In this document: positions 29,370 through 39,031 of the stretch, one piece after another | How the letters are laid out: each line of letters starts with the position of its first letter | Position numbering within the stretch: position 1 is the first letter of the stretch | Assembly: GCA_946965045.2 (NCBI GenBank) | Contig: OX337241.1 | Coordinates: 1,302,001-1,366,000 of the forward strand | Direction of reading: 5' to 3' | From: Epithemia pelagica | Lineage: Eukaryota > Bacillariophyta > Bacillariophyceae > Surirellales > Surirellaceae | Length of the DNA stretch: 64,000 nucleotides | Made by a program: the position numbers and the translations under genes | The notes under the pieces: model-generated | Databases searched by the model: none | What the model was told of the DNA's origin: nothing | Seen by the model: only the letters and a program-made list of their open reading frames with translations

Positions 29370-30632
29370 ATGAAAAGTTATGGAATTCACCCAAAAAGGT
29401 GCTCATGGACTATCCTACTCTTTTTCGCTCTTCTGGGTTATGGCCTTGACGTGGTCACCTCGAAGAAGGCAGATTCGACCTCGGTACAACAACTGCCTAC
29501 TACTGTTGTGCTGGTCAAAGTGGGAGGTTCTTCCATTACAGAAAAAGGCCAACTGGAAACACTCAATCCACAAGCACTCAACTGGCTAGCATCTACCTTA
29601 TCTCAAACTATCCATGCGTCATTTCTACTAAATCCAACTGGAACAAGCGATTCCAATGCAACCACATGTTCTCACCATTCCAACACTACTACCCGCCACA
29701 ACAGCCACACGAAAAAGGATCCAGCAAGAAACATTGCCTATGTACTTATCCATGGTGCTGGTTCGTTTGGTCATTTTCAAGCCAAACAATTTGGACTACG
29801 CGGGGTATCCTTGCCGGAAGAAAGCCCAAATCGTTTGGGGGAGCATATTACTACCGAGGACCCACGCAAGGAGCAGGAACGTCGTTTTCGTATGCATGGG
29901 GTGGCACAAACCCGACGGTCGGTTCAGCAGTTGAATCACCACGTCGTATCAGCATTGTTGGGGGTGGGCGTCAATGCCATTAGTCTGTCTCCCGCCTTTG
30001 GGCCATTGGGAGGCACCCCCACCACGGTTGCAACAACCATCCAGGAGCCATGGGTACTTCAAGATCTCATTCGTTCCACCTTGTCAGCTGGATTAATGCC
30101 AGTCTTACATGGAGATGCATTCTTGTTTCAGGACGAAATGGGTGTTGTGGATGCAGGGATTCTGAGCGGTGATACCTTGGTACAAATGATGGCCAGTGAA
30201 GGACTGCACCAACGTGTCGTGTTCCTAACCGATGTCGCAGGCGTTTTCACGGCCGATCCCAACCGCTTCCCCAATGCGACAAGTATCCCCCACATACAAG
30301 TCACCTTGAAACAGCCACTGTCACATGTAATCAACAACACTGGAGCTTCGTCTAGAGTTCAGCTAACCTTTATGGGTCACGGTGAAAGGTTTGACAACTT
30401 GAATACCAATATCCAAAATTTTTGTCATGACCATGATGTAACGGGAGGACTGGTTACGAAACTGCAGTCGGCCATTTCGATTGTTCGAGACACAGGCCTC
30501 AATGTGACGATTGCCAAGTTTGGATCACCCAGTGCGCGTATTCTTTTTCAAGAAGAAAGCGGCAATATGCTAGGAGACGGACCCGGTATCCAGGAGGGGA
30601 CGGTTCTCTTTCGTCAGCAAGACGCCAAGTAG
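29370..30632 (+). CDS. IPK: Isopentenyl phosphate kinase, with N-terminal signal sequence
   Basis: 420 residues. The amino-acid-kinase fold is clear: VVLVKVGGSSITEKG at the start of the domain, then HGAGSFGHFQAKQ (about residue 127), whose first His is the hallmark catalytic residue of isopentenyl phosphate kinase. ISLSPAF, VLHGDAFL and ILSGDTLVQM follow, then FLTDVAGVFTADP and TGGLVTKL. IPK uses ATP to convert isopentenyl phosphate to IPP, feeding isoprenoid synthesis. Family members are usually about 250-340 residues; this one has an extra hydrophobic N-terminus (WTILLFFALLGYGLDVVTS) that looks like a signal peptide, plus a Ser/Thr/Asn/His-rich insert near residue 90-115. Targeting to the endomembrane system or the complex plastid is inferred. 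Confidence 0.87.
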   Translation: MKSYGIHPKRCSWTILLFFALLGYGLDVVTSKKADSTSVQQLPTTVVLVKVGGSSITEKGQLETLNPQALNWLASTLSQTIHASFLLNPTGTSDSNATTCSHHSNTTTRHNSHTKKDPARNIAYVLIHGAGSFGHFQAKQFGLRGVSLPEESPNRLGEHITTEDPRKEQERRFRMHGVAQTRRSVQQLNHHVVSALLGVGVNAISLSPAFGPLGGTPTTVATTIQEPWVLQDLIRSTLSAGLMPVLHGDAFLFQDEMGVVDAGILSGDTLVQMMASEGLHQRVVFLTDVAGVFTADPNRFPNATSIPHIQVTLKQPLSHVINNTGASSRVQLTFMGHGERFDNLNTNIQNFCHDHDVTGGLVTKLQSAISIVRDTGLNVTIAKFGSPSARILFQEESGNMLGDGPGIQEGTVLFRQQDAK

Positions 30633-30808
30633 CCACCAGACTTTAAAGAGCAATCAGCTTGTTGCAGTGGCTAGATAATTGACATTGCTTAGATGACGAA
30701 TTGGACATTTTTCAGATGACTAGTTGTCATGTATCCCCGAGCTGTTTTCCAGTTCCAGGAGAATTCTCCCTTTCGTTATGGTGTTGGAGGGTTTTCGTTC
30801 TCCTTGGG

Positions 30809-31024
30809 CTAATTACGTAGATAGAGTTGCATTGATGCCCAATGAATTCCAAACCCAATAAACAATGGAAGAGACCTCAACAGGAACGCAACAATGCTCC
30901 AGCAAACATTGACGCTTCCACCAGCCGCTAAACGTATATGCTGATAAAAAAGAACACAGAGAAGCGCGATCGGGCCGAGCGATACGAAAAACAGTGACGA
31001 CGGTCGTGGAGTCGTCGTTCTCAT
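30809..31024 (-). CDS. 71-residue two-helix membrane protein, candidate PIG-Y subunit
   Basis: The frame begins at a true ATG and encodes 71 residues, with two hydrophobic helices (about 10-28 and 43-62) separated by a short loop. It ends ...LPLFIGFGIHWASMQLYLRN. Length, topology, the early P...L..LFY pattern and the final W...M.LY/F-R-N resemble PIG-Y, the smallest subunit of the GPI-GlcNAc transferase, which caps and stimulates PIG-A in the ER. PIG-Q of the same complex is encoded 11 kb away. The assignment rests on pattern likeness in a very short protein and is tentative. A longer frame (30813-31325) overlaps it in another phase but has no domain-like features. Confidence 0.5.
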   Translation of the reverse strand: MRTTTPRPSSLFFVSLGPIALLCVLFYQHIRLAAGGSVNVCWSIVAFLLRSLPLFIGFGIHWASMQLYLRN

Positions 31025-31348
31025 GGTCCGATTGGTTCGGCGCCGACCAAAATGCCGTGCGTTGAAAAACAGGGAAAACGAAGTCGCTTATAAGTGACTT
31101 TTGAGTCGCATAAATAGGATGGTTCCGAGTGCCGATGCGACAGATTTTTTTGACGACTTTCTGTGTGACACCCACGCGAACTCCACAATCTCGCATGCAC
31201 TGCAACTTCCGGTAAATACACGTGAGTCGCATATTCTGTACCAATACCCAACGGGCGAATCCAAAAACTAAGATCGATATTATTACAAAGCACGTATTGT
31301 GTTGCCATAGAATATGGTTTCCCATTCTCTAGTATGGAACAAACGGGA

Positions 31349-31414
31349 ATGTCGTTTGGTATGTCGTTTGGTATGTCGTTTGGTATGTCGTTTGATGTCG
31401 TTTGATGTCGTTTC
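31349..31414 (+). repeat. Minisatellite, ATGTCGTTTG units
   Basis: Six head-to-tail units: three of 12 bp (ATGTCGTTTGGT), then three of 10 bp (ATGTCGTTTG, the last ending C). It lies outside the transposon starting at 31783. Confidence 0.9.
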
Positions 31415-31560
31415 GGGCTCGCGCGGAAACATGGTTTGTTTCAAAATCCAGCGGTGCTCTTTCAGTAGATGGGCCCACTGTCAATCATTGACTTGTTACC
31501 ATGTGATTTCTCTTGACGAATTCCATCTGCTGGAGAGTAAAGATTCTTTTGGCGATAAAA

Positions 31561-31642
31561 ACATCCGACATCCTCCGACATCATCCGACATCATCCGACA
31601 TCATCCGACATCATCCGACATCTCCCAAATCCTCCGACATCC
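31561..31642 (+). repeat. Minisatellite, ATCATCCGAC units
   Basis: About seven units of 10 bp (ATCATCCGAC with minor variants). Read on the other strand the unit contains GATGTCG, the same core as the array 150 bp to the left, so the two arrays are in inverted orientation. Confidence 0.9.
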
Positions 31643-31782
31643 GTGACTCAGTATGTTTACCTCATATCTAAAGAATCTGAATCTAGTATGATCATATCAG
31701 AGGTACTACTGTATGAAAATGAAGAAGTTATATCGTGACGATACTCTGAGTAGTAGAAAGATTACCCACGTTTTGAGTCCAT

Positions 31783-31884
31783 TACCCCCAAGTAGGGGTG
31801 AGTGAGTCCCGCGTGATCGAATGCGCTGCGCTTGTATTCCCTTACTCACCCCCAAGGCGCGTTCGGCTGCTCCCAACTTTGACA
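31783..31884 (+). repeat. Left terminal inverted repeat of helicase-bearing transposon
   Basis: Starts TACCCCCAAGTAGGGGTGAG and includes the 30 bp block ending CTCACCCCCAAGGCGCG and then TCCCAACTTTGACA. Inverted copies GGGGTGAGT and ACTCACCCC within it can fold into a stem. Confidence 0.85.
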
Positions 31885-31940
31885 AAACTCCAAAACTCCT
31901 CACCTCATTCATCACGGTGGTAGAGGTGCATCTCGCTCCA

Positions 31941-34900
31941 ATGGCTTCCTCTCTGTCCTCGCCGTCCCACAAACGCCGCCGTCATTCCCAATCTCAGATA
32001 CGTAGACTATATGCGGCGCGTGATGAAAGGCAAAATACTGAAATGCCATCAAGAAACAGTGCTGATCGTAGTGGAAACAGCCTCGCCGAAAGTCAAACAA
32101 GGCCTTCAATCTCTGCTTCCGCCCAAGGTCCGACGAGCCGTTCACATCCGGATGTCCCCGATATTCCAGGTTTGACATACCGAACTCCTCCCACTATTGA
32201 CCCGCCCTTTGCCGGAATCCAACAACCGGCGGCATCGACGAACTCCGAGCCCACCACTCTTCTCGGCAGTACTGCTGTCAGTGACCTGTCGACCATCCCT
32301 TCCTCGGCACAAACCAATACTAATCATCCCTCCCCGCCGGCCTTGATGCTGACTCGTGTACCACCAGACGCTGGCCGTTCCAATCCGCAAGCAACTGGAC
32401 ATGCGTTGCTTCACCAGCAACCAATTTCGTCGTTGGCTTTCAACATCTGGCACCGTAAAGGCAGCTTCGGTCATGTCCAATTTGGCACCCAATCTTCCCC
32501 CCCAAAAGCCATGCATCTTGTACACCCTCCTACCACGACCACAAACGTTGCTTCTGTGCCCGAAAGGACTACAACTGCTGCTGCTGCCCCCTCAAACCCT
32601 ACCAACACCACTGCAAGTACTACATCTGCAACCTCTACCACCAGAGGTGACCCTGTCCGTCCCCCCATGGCCAATGTCCGCGTACGAAAGATCGACGAAG
32701 GGTGTTTCCTTATTCCTTTGCGGAAAGCACCTCCCCTTCAATGCCGTAGACCTGGACCTTCTGTCAATCATCCTCCTTTGGTAGTTGTTACACAGAAACA
32801 CACTGGTAGTAAAAAGACTCTTCCATTGGCCTCGAACAACGGCGCACAGCTTATGCGACGTGCGAAGAATTTCACATCAGGCGTGGCAAGGTCACCGACT
32901 GGCAGTTCCAAGCAGCGACGCTACCTCAATGCAACCACCACTAAACGCAAACATAACGAGAGTGAAGTTGAGAATGAAGACGACAACACTCAAGCCTTGT
33001 CTCCTCGTCCTTTGCAGATGGTGACATCATTTGCACTACGGACTCTCCTCATCGAGGATATTTGGTTCCTGAAGGTAGGCACACCGGTAGTGCTGTTCTT
33101 CCACGACGCACTCCTTCCGCCCAAATATTCCAAGCGTTTGCTGGATGTATGGAAGCATACACTGCAATGCAACACTGTGCCGACTGTAATGTGCCAAGGA
33201 CGGCCCTACAAGCAGTTAATTGGATGGGTACACAAGAATTGCGATGCCTCTGAAAGCGTTATCGGATTGACGCACCTCAACGATGTTGTCAGAAAATTGT
33301 CCGAGCATTCACAAAACGGAATCAAAATCAAATTCCCCATCTTTGACTCAAAAGATTTTACTTTGACGGCGCCACCCGCAGAATGTTACGAAGAACTTCT
33401 TTCTTGGTTTGAAATCTTTCGTTTCCCACAAGCTGTATTTTTGCAATGTGATTATCATCCGGAGAGGACATGGCTTGCAATCTTTAACATTCTTAAAGAC
33501 GCTGGTGATGATCGATTGACCATGTTACATCGTTTAGTCCAAGAAACAACTGGGGATAGATTTATGTTGGCAGAGTTGAGGATGGTTTGGCAGCGACTGG
33601 TGGTAAACTCTTGTGCTGAAAAGGGGATAGTCGAGCAAAAGGAATTGATTGACTCAATCCGGAAGGAAGCCGCCAATGCACCACCATCACCTCTGATAGA
33701 AACAGAAGTTGTCCAAGGCTTCTGTGACAATGTCGACCAACGTATCCTGGAAAGGCTCGAGGACTGCTTTGGCCGGTTCAATAACATTTTCGAGAAGTTT
33801 TTAAGTGAAGCTGAACTTCGTCACTTTGCCAAAGATTTTGAGAGGATGCTGCCACGGCAATTCTCAGCTTTGATGGGGTACAGCGGATATACAAAGAAGC
33901 TTGAAGCCCTGCCAGAGTCCGAACGTGGTTTCGTTCGATTACGATTCACGATCGATGTCTTCTTCCAATTTGTGATGAAAGTACGCCAACACAACAACCA
34001 CCGCCTTGTTCCTTTCGGTATGATCTTTGCCCTTGGTCAATTCGCATGCGGCCATCCATTACTGGCAACCCAGATCCCAGTATGGTTGGGTCTTTCGGTC
34101 TCAAAGCGGACCATGGAGCGGCGGTTAGAAGAATGGTTGTCATCCTATGATTCACGGACAAAGACTGCTATAAGGCGTGTTACACATTTGCTATGCGTTT
34201 TCGACAATCTCCAAGACGGTAGGAAGCTGCAATTTCAGCAAGGCCAAAGCTCAATCTTCACGAAGGTAACGGCACGCTTCCTCATGTCTATGCATTTGGC
34301 CTTGTTTCCGGATTGGGTATACTCCTTCCGCAAAAGACCAGAACTGACTTTCATTAAACAGGCCATACCATCACCATACCAGATACCTGCATTGGAGAAT
34401 CAGTCTGATCGTAGTGTTTATGATGTGCTCTGTTCTATTGGCCAAGGTAATTATGAATCAGACCTTGATCACGACGGCAACCCCTTCGACTGTTCTGGTA
34501 TACGCGTGGCATATTACCAGCAACTGACTCGATGTTGCAGGGAGCTTCATATGGTGAGGCGTTTTCTCTCAACTAAACGCCAACCAGGTCAGAACTGCGA
34601 TTATACTTTGCAACCAACCGAATTCGCTCTCCATCGTGTAAGGTTTGCAATAGTGTCAGCCCTAAACAAGCTACGAAAGAATCGCGAATCCAACATCTTC
34701 GAAGTGGCCCGTCAATTTCCAACGAAAATTGTTCGGACGTGGCGGCATGAGCCTCCCTTGGCTGAACTATTGATCCTACCAGTCTCTGTCCTAGATGAGA
34801 CAACCAAAATTGGGGCCTCCGGAGTCATAGTTGATTTTATGGTGCTACATGGATTACTAAGATGGAATGAATATGCAGGTATTTATGAGCCGGGGGATGG

Positions 34901-36947
34901 GTGGGAAGAGAAGTGGCTTTATGTCGTGGGCGATGGATTATCCCTGGATAGGATTTTCCAGTTCTTCGATGATGTGATGACTATCACTGATGCGAAGACA
35001 ACGTCATTTCGCCAGGCATATAGGCAAGCAATGGCTATAACCCAAGTTATCCACCGCGTCGTCCCCATCAACGGCGACCTACATGTTCGTTTTCACATGC
35101 TAGATGCTGTGTACAGGCTTTTTTACGGTGGATTCCTCCAGCCAATTCAATACCGGCTGCAATGGAAACGCCTGTACGCACAAGATGTTTCGAAGAGTTA
35201 TCAATTGGCCCATCGATTGGCAGTAATGGTGTTTGACGAAGTAGACCGTATCATGATCGATGTCTTTGTCACGAGCACTATGACCTTAGAGAAGACTGAT
35301 GAGATACTTCATTTCCAAGGAGGAGAGGGTTTGGCAGTTCATATTGCAGAACAATACATGGTATATTTGCAACGACAGGTAAAGGAATGCAAAGACTGGT
35401 TGCATCGATATCTGTCCAATTACTTGCTAATAATGTGCAAGTATCTGGCGTTTCTGGAAGCCGAACAAATAGGCGATGCAGTGACCATGGAAGCTGTTGT
35501 CATAGAATACCTACCAATCCTTTACGCGACAGGGAAAGACAACTCATTCAATACACAAGTTAGATTAGTGGAGCTGTACTACGAGCGAATACCAATCTCT
35601 GTTCTCCAAACTGTGAGATTGAACAGGACAAAACAACAAAAGAGGGGGGTGCCTGGTTCGAGGCTGACAAAGGAAAGTGCCTTAGACCAAATCATGGAAA
35701 GGTTGATGCCTTTCTTTAAAGGCATGAACCACAACGGAACCAAAGCTGCATTTGTTCGCACTTCGAAGATGCTGACCGCCTGTCAACGCGCGAAGCACTT
35801 TATAGAGTACTATACTCGCCACCGTTCAGACGCAGAGTACGAGTGGAATGAGAGAGAATTGGAAAATGCATTCTCTGCAGAGGCTATTGAAGCAGGTCCT
35901 TTGACCGACCCTGGCCAACGCAACAAAACAACCACACGTCCTAGTACCAAATTGAATCGCGTGTTGGTAACAGAAATTCTAACTATTGCGAACTGCCACA
36001 AGGTGAGAGTTGAAGGGGCCCATGTAATGGACAAAAATGTATTCTGGAGGGCTTTGGACACGACAACTATGCAAGTGCACAAAAAAATACGGTACGGAGG
36101 TGATGGCCGCGTGGAGACTGATGCGACGGATAAGTTTGTGATTGTTCAAGTAGACGCAATGATGCGTCACATGCGGACCGGACCTCACAAGAAAGAATAC
36201 GATGCGAAGGATAGTAAGAATGAAGACACGGCAATGCAAGGTGACAAGAAGGATGTAGACGAGGATGACAGTACGGTCATAGACCTTGCCGAAGTAATGG
36301 ATGACGATGATTGGCGGTCTACGGGTGCAAATGAGATGGCATATTTCAGTGATGACGAAACTATAGTTGTTGATGTCGAGAAAGACGCCCGCTGGTACGA
36401 CACAAGCCAACCAGTAACTATGGAAGAGGCGGCTGAGGAAAATGGGGATGATGAAGGAAACGTTAGTGGACAAGACAGCAACAAGGAGCAAGAGGAAATT
36501 CCAGAGACACAAATTGAAGAGGTGCTTCTGGCAACAGCTGACGAGGTGCCATCAGAAGAGGATGATGACGAGGAAAAAGAGAACCGTACGAAAGAGAAAG
36601 AGGACAAAGTAGACGGAAGCAAACAAGAGAAATTAAGGGAGAAAGCGAAAGTAAAAGGGATGAAAGTTGTGGACATGAACCCCATGGCAGCAACAGATAT
36701 AGTAGGAGATGCGGTCCAAGCAATGGAAAAGAAGAATGTCCTCAAATCGCGGCAAAGGGATGTAGTAAGGAAACAACGAGAGCACCATTTCTTGAGGCAC
36801 AAACTGTTCACAAGGCTGCAAGAAATGGAGGACACAACATCCCATCTCCAATGGGTGAACCATCTCGAAGAGTGCATGTCTGTAACAGAGCGTCTCGATC
36901 GCTCAATCAATCTATTCAAGGCATTCAAAGACGACAACAAGATATAA
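31941..36947 (+). CDS. 1668-residue transposon protein, possible DUF6589-like DDE transposase
   Basis: The start is taken as ATG 31941 (MASSLSSPSHKRRRHS...). The frame is open from 31821, but those codons lie in the terminal repeat. The N-terminal 350 residues are Ser/Pro/Thr-rich and basic. A large folded region follows (about 360-1400). Within it, VFDNLQDGRKLQ (about residue 755), VVGDGLSLDRI (about 997) and INGDLHVRFHML (about 1045) resemble the spaced acidic motifs of DUF6589 and related RNase H-fold transposases found in fungal and animal elements. The C-terminus is very acidic with a basic end. Position between TIRs, single-exon length and convergence with a helicase support a mobility role. 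The catalytic assignment is an inference from motif spacing. Confidence 0.6.
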   Translation: MASSLSSPSHKRRRHSQSQIRRLYAARDERQNTEMPSRNSADRSGNSLAESQTRPSISASAQGPTSRSHPDVPDIPGLTYRTPPTIDPPFAGIQQPAASTNSEPTTLLGSTAVSDLSTIPSSAQTNTNHPSPPALMLTRVPPDAGRSNPQATGHALLHQQPISSLAFNIWHRKGSFGHVQFGTQSSPPKAMHLVHPPTTTTNVASVPERTTTAAAAPSNPTNTTASTTSATSTTRGDPVRPPMANVRVRKIDEGCFLIPLRKAPPLQCRRPGPSVNHPPLVVVTQKHTGSKKTLPLASNNGAQLMRRAKNFTSGVARSPTGSSKQRRYLNATTTKRKHNESEVENEDDNTQALSPRPLQMVTSFALRTLLIEDIWFLKVGTPVVLFFHDALLPPKYSKRLLDVWKHTLQCNTVPTVMCQGRPYKQLIGWVHKNCDASESVIGLTHLNDVVRKLSEHSQNGIKIKFPIFDSKDFTLTAPPAECYEELLSWFEIFRFPQAVFLQCDYHPERTWLAIFNILKDAGDDRLTMLHRLVQETTGDRFMLAELRMVWQRLVVNSCAEKGIVEQKELIDSIRKEAANAPPSPLIETEVVQGFCDNVDQRILERLEDCFGRFNNIFEKFLSEAELRHFAKDFERMLPRQFSALMGYSGYTKKLEALPESERGFVRLRFTIDVFFQFVMKVRQHNNHRLVPFGMIFALGQFACGHPLLATQIPVWLGLSVSKRTMERRLEEWLSSYDSRTKTAIRRVTHLLCVFDNLQDGRKLQFQQGQSSIFTKVTARFLMSMHLALFPDWVYSFRKRPELTFIKQAIPSPYQIPALENQSDRSVYDVLCSIGQGNYESDLDHDGNPFDCSGIRVAYYQQLTRCCRELHMVRRFLSTKRQPGQNCDYTLQPTEFALHRVRFAIVSALNKLRKNRESNIFEVARQFPTKIVRTWRHEPPLAELLILPVSVLDETTKIGASGVIVDFMVLHGLLRWNEYAGIYEPGDGWEEKWLYVVGDGLSLDRIFQFFDDVMTITDAKTTSFRQAYRQAMAITQVIHRVVPINGDLHVRFHMLDAVYRLFYGGFLQPIQYRLQWKRLYAQDVSKSYQLAHRLAVMVFDEVDRIMIDVFVTSTMTLEKTDEILHFQGGEGLAVHIAEQYMVYLQRQVKECKDWLHRYLSNYLLIMCKYLAFLEAEQIGDAVTMEAVVIEYLPILYATGKDNSFNTQVRLVELYYERIPISVLQTVRLNRTKQQKRGVPGSRLTKESALDQIMERLMPFFKGMNHNGTKAAFVRTSKMLTACQRAKHFIEYYTRHRSDAEYEWNERELENAFSAEAIEAGPLTDPGQRNKTTTRPSTKLNRVLVTEILTIANCHKVRVEGAHVMDKNVFWRALDTTTMQVHKKIRYGGDGRVETDATDKFVIVQVDAMMRHMRTGPHKKEYDAKDSKNEDTAMQGDKKDVDEDDSTVIDLAEVMDDDDWRSTGANEMAYFSDDETIVVDVEKDARWYDTSQPVTMEEAAEENGDDEGNVSGQDSNKEQEEIPETQIEEVLLATADEVPSEEDDDEEKENRTKEKEDKVDGSKQEKLREKAKVKGMKVVDMNPMAATDIVGDAVQAMEKKNVLKSRQRDVVRKQREHHFLRHKLFTRLQEMEDTTSHLQWVNHLEECMSVTERLDRSINLFKAFKDDNKI

Positions 36948-36979
36948 AACTGCAGATCTGGGCCAGGTTTATAGCGTAG

Positions 36980-39031
36980 TTAAATGGAATTCGTATTAGG
37001 GATTGATTTGAAGCCTTTCCATGCTTCTGGGTCGTTTAGTCTTGGGTTTCCGTTTGGTAAGTATCCGAGCTTTGCACACAGTTTCAAGCCATCTATTTCG
37101 GGTTCTAATATCCCAGCACAGAAACATTTAAGAATCAACGCTTTGGTTCGTTGCCGAACGCTCTGCTTTGACGTCACTCCAAGTACAGACTTTGCAAAAG
37201 CCTTCACAGTCTTGCCATTGCTATCAACAGTCTCATAATTCAGCATCTCATTGAGAAAGACATCCTTATGAAGTTGAAGACGTGACGGAGGAAGCTTGGC
37301 TGTGATAAAAATCATAACTAGGTATCGTTTGAATGCCTCATGGTGAATGGGTGCATCAAGAGGTGTGGAAATGCGCGGTTTGCGACAGCGCCAACAAGCA
37401 CCGTCGCAAGTAACCGGCATATCGCATATTGTAGTTTTGTGAGGGTGGACCATGCTCTTTTCGAGTAAAAAATGAACGCACTGTCCGTCGTCCAGACAGA
37501 CAATGGATAAAACACGAAGGACATTCTGCCACTGGCGTCTAATGAGGGCATCGGTGTCCAGAAGCTCTACCGAATTGGGAACTGACTGTTTGTCTTGGCT
37601 CGTGCTTTCCTTGTCATATCTGGAGAGGATAAAAATTCGTGTCATGAGGGAGATGAGGCTGTTGAGAGAGACAACCATACAAAACAAAGATGTTGCAGCA
37701 CTTGCTTGAGGACCCCGGCCACACCGACCAGAACATTGAAGGAGATCTTCTAGACTTTGCGGGAAACCATGAAATAAGACAGTATCGACGTTGGGACAGT
37801 CTACCCCAGAACTAGTTGTGGCGGCGGTGGCAAAATAAGCAACTGGATCAAAACATAGAGTTGTACCTGTGTGTGGACAGGTGCTGGTCAAAGGCTTGCC
37901 CACAAAGAGTTCCGTATTATGGAACTTTTGCTCTCGGTACATATGGCCATGGACAAGCACAAGGTCCTTCTCGATCCCCAGTAGGTTGAGATTGTCACGA
38001 TTTTGTTCATATAGCCGAATGATAGCCTTCCTGGAATTGGAATATATCATAATTTTACGGCAACCGGGTTGCTTGCACATCTTTACAACTTCTCTCTTTA
38101 CCCGACGAAGGGGGGAATCCTGGAATGTAATGTCAAGGGAAATGTTGCGTCGGTGAACACCTGAGTGATGGTGTGGCCATATAAGGTCTGTAATGGGATG
38201 GAATGAAAGACTTGTAAGCTTTTGCAGATCATGCAGCATCAAAGGGGATGGTGTTGCCGTCATGAACAGTACTGGGATGGGTAGCTTTGTTCTGTGGTTT
38301 GCAACTTGGAATAGAAGTCTCTTCAACTCACTGAATTCCAAACGGAATTCCCTGCCGTGAGACGCGTACAAGTGGCACTCATCTACGGCGATACAGCGGA
38401 GAATACCCTTCTGGAAGCAGGTGCGGACAGTTTGCTGCCACAATGGATCTTGACTCAACTTCTGTGGCGACGAGAATAAGGACACTCGTGTCTTCCCATC
38501 AGGTGATAAGCGTTTAAGGTTTTCACGGAGGGTGGCATTGAGAGACTTGGTACGGATAATGTCGAGATTGAACACATGTAAGCGGCCAGATAGTTGTTGC
38601 TTAGCAGAGAGTTGTGACAGTTTGGAAGTTTGATCCGCAGATAAACTTAACAAAGGGACAATTGTGAGGGTAATGCCGCCGCAAAGAAAACCACTGACGT
38701 CCCTCACAGCACTTTTACCACCACCGGTGGAGCGAACAAGTAGTAGAGGACGCATGGGGGTAGGAGGGGTCGACAAACGGCAGGTGTGGCGCCAAAGAAC
38801 TTCCTTACAGGCTTCGACTTGCCATTTACGGGCGGTCTCGCCATGCCAATCAGTGAAGCACAACTTGATTGCTTCTTTCAGAGAATCTGAGTCTTCAGGG
38901 ATGGAAGAGGGATCGAGAAGAACAGGGAAGGCACTTCGGTGCTGGGAAGAGGGGAGCTTGAGGCATGGGAGAAAGGGTCGTTCATTGTGCTCTTGTTGGT
39001 AGAACTGTTGCACAGTAATCCGCCTTCTCAA
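36980..39031 (-). CDS. RecQ-like superfamily 2 helicase of the transposon
   Basis: A 683-codon frame whose first usable codon is TTG, not ATG. The frame stays open to a TAG at about 39070 that coincides with an acceptor-like CCTGTAG, so the N-terminus may come from an upstream exon. Helicase motifs appear in order: Q-like ARKWQVEAC, motif I RSTGGGKSA (about residue 100), motif II VDECHLY, motif III MTATPS, motif IV IYSNSRK, motif V TSSGVDCPNVDTV and motif VI QCSGRCGRG. CDGACWRCRKP resembles the RecQ zinc cluster. It should unwind DNA in an ATP-dependent way. The Cys of DECH and the strand-separation C-domain set it apart from housekeeping RecQ. Its gene ends 32 bp from the convergent transposon gene. 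Confidence 0.82.
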   Translation of the reverse strand: MRRRITVQQFYQQEHNERPFLPCLKLPSSQHRSAFPVLLDPSSIPEDSDSLKEAIKLCFTDWHGETARKWQVEACKEVLWRHTCRLSTPPTPMRPLLLVRSTGGGKSAVRDVSGFLCGGITLTIVPLLSLSADQTSKLSQLSAKQQLSGRLHVFNLDIIRTKSLNATLRENLKRLSPDGKTRVSLFSSPQKLSQDPLWQQTVRTCFQKGILRCIAVDECHLYASHGREFRLEFSELKRLLFQVANHRTKLPIPVLFMTATPSPLMLHDLQKLTSLSFHPITDLIWPHHHSGVHRRNISLDITFQDSPLRRVKREVVKMCKQPGCRKIMIYSNSRKAIIRLYEQNRDNLNLLGIEKDLVLVHGHMYREQKFHNTELFVGKPLTSTCPHTGTTLCFDPVAYFATAATTSSGVDCPNVDTVLFHGFPQSLEDLLQCSGRCGRGPQASAATSLFCMVVSLNSLISLMTRIFILSRYDKESTSQDKQSVPNSVELLDTDALIRRQWQNVLRVLSIVCLDDGQCVHFLLEKSMVHPHKTTICDMPVTCDGACWRCRKPRISTPLDAPIHHEAFKRYLVMIFITAKLPPSRLQLHKDVFLNEMLNYETVDSNGKTVKAFAKSVLGVTSKQSVRQRTKALILKCFCAGILEPEIDGLKLCAKLGYLPNGNPRLNDPEAWKGFKSIPNTNSI

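Noticed and set aside
30813-31325. 170-codon minus-strand frame overlapping the 71-residue gene
   Set aside because: No domain, and irregular composition; the shorter frame shows two clean helices and PIG-Y likeness.
31561-31642. CRISPR-like array
   Set aside because: Units of 10 bp without unique spacers; a minisatellite in a eukaryotic genome.
31821-31940. Start of the transposon protein at 31821
   Set aside because: These 40 codons lie largely in the terminal inverted repeat, and ATG 31941 starts the protein-like sequence.
36185-36940. Ser-rich minus-strand frame opposite the transposon protein C-terminus
   Set aside because: Antisense shadow of the acidic/basic tail, with no start context or domain.
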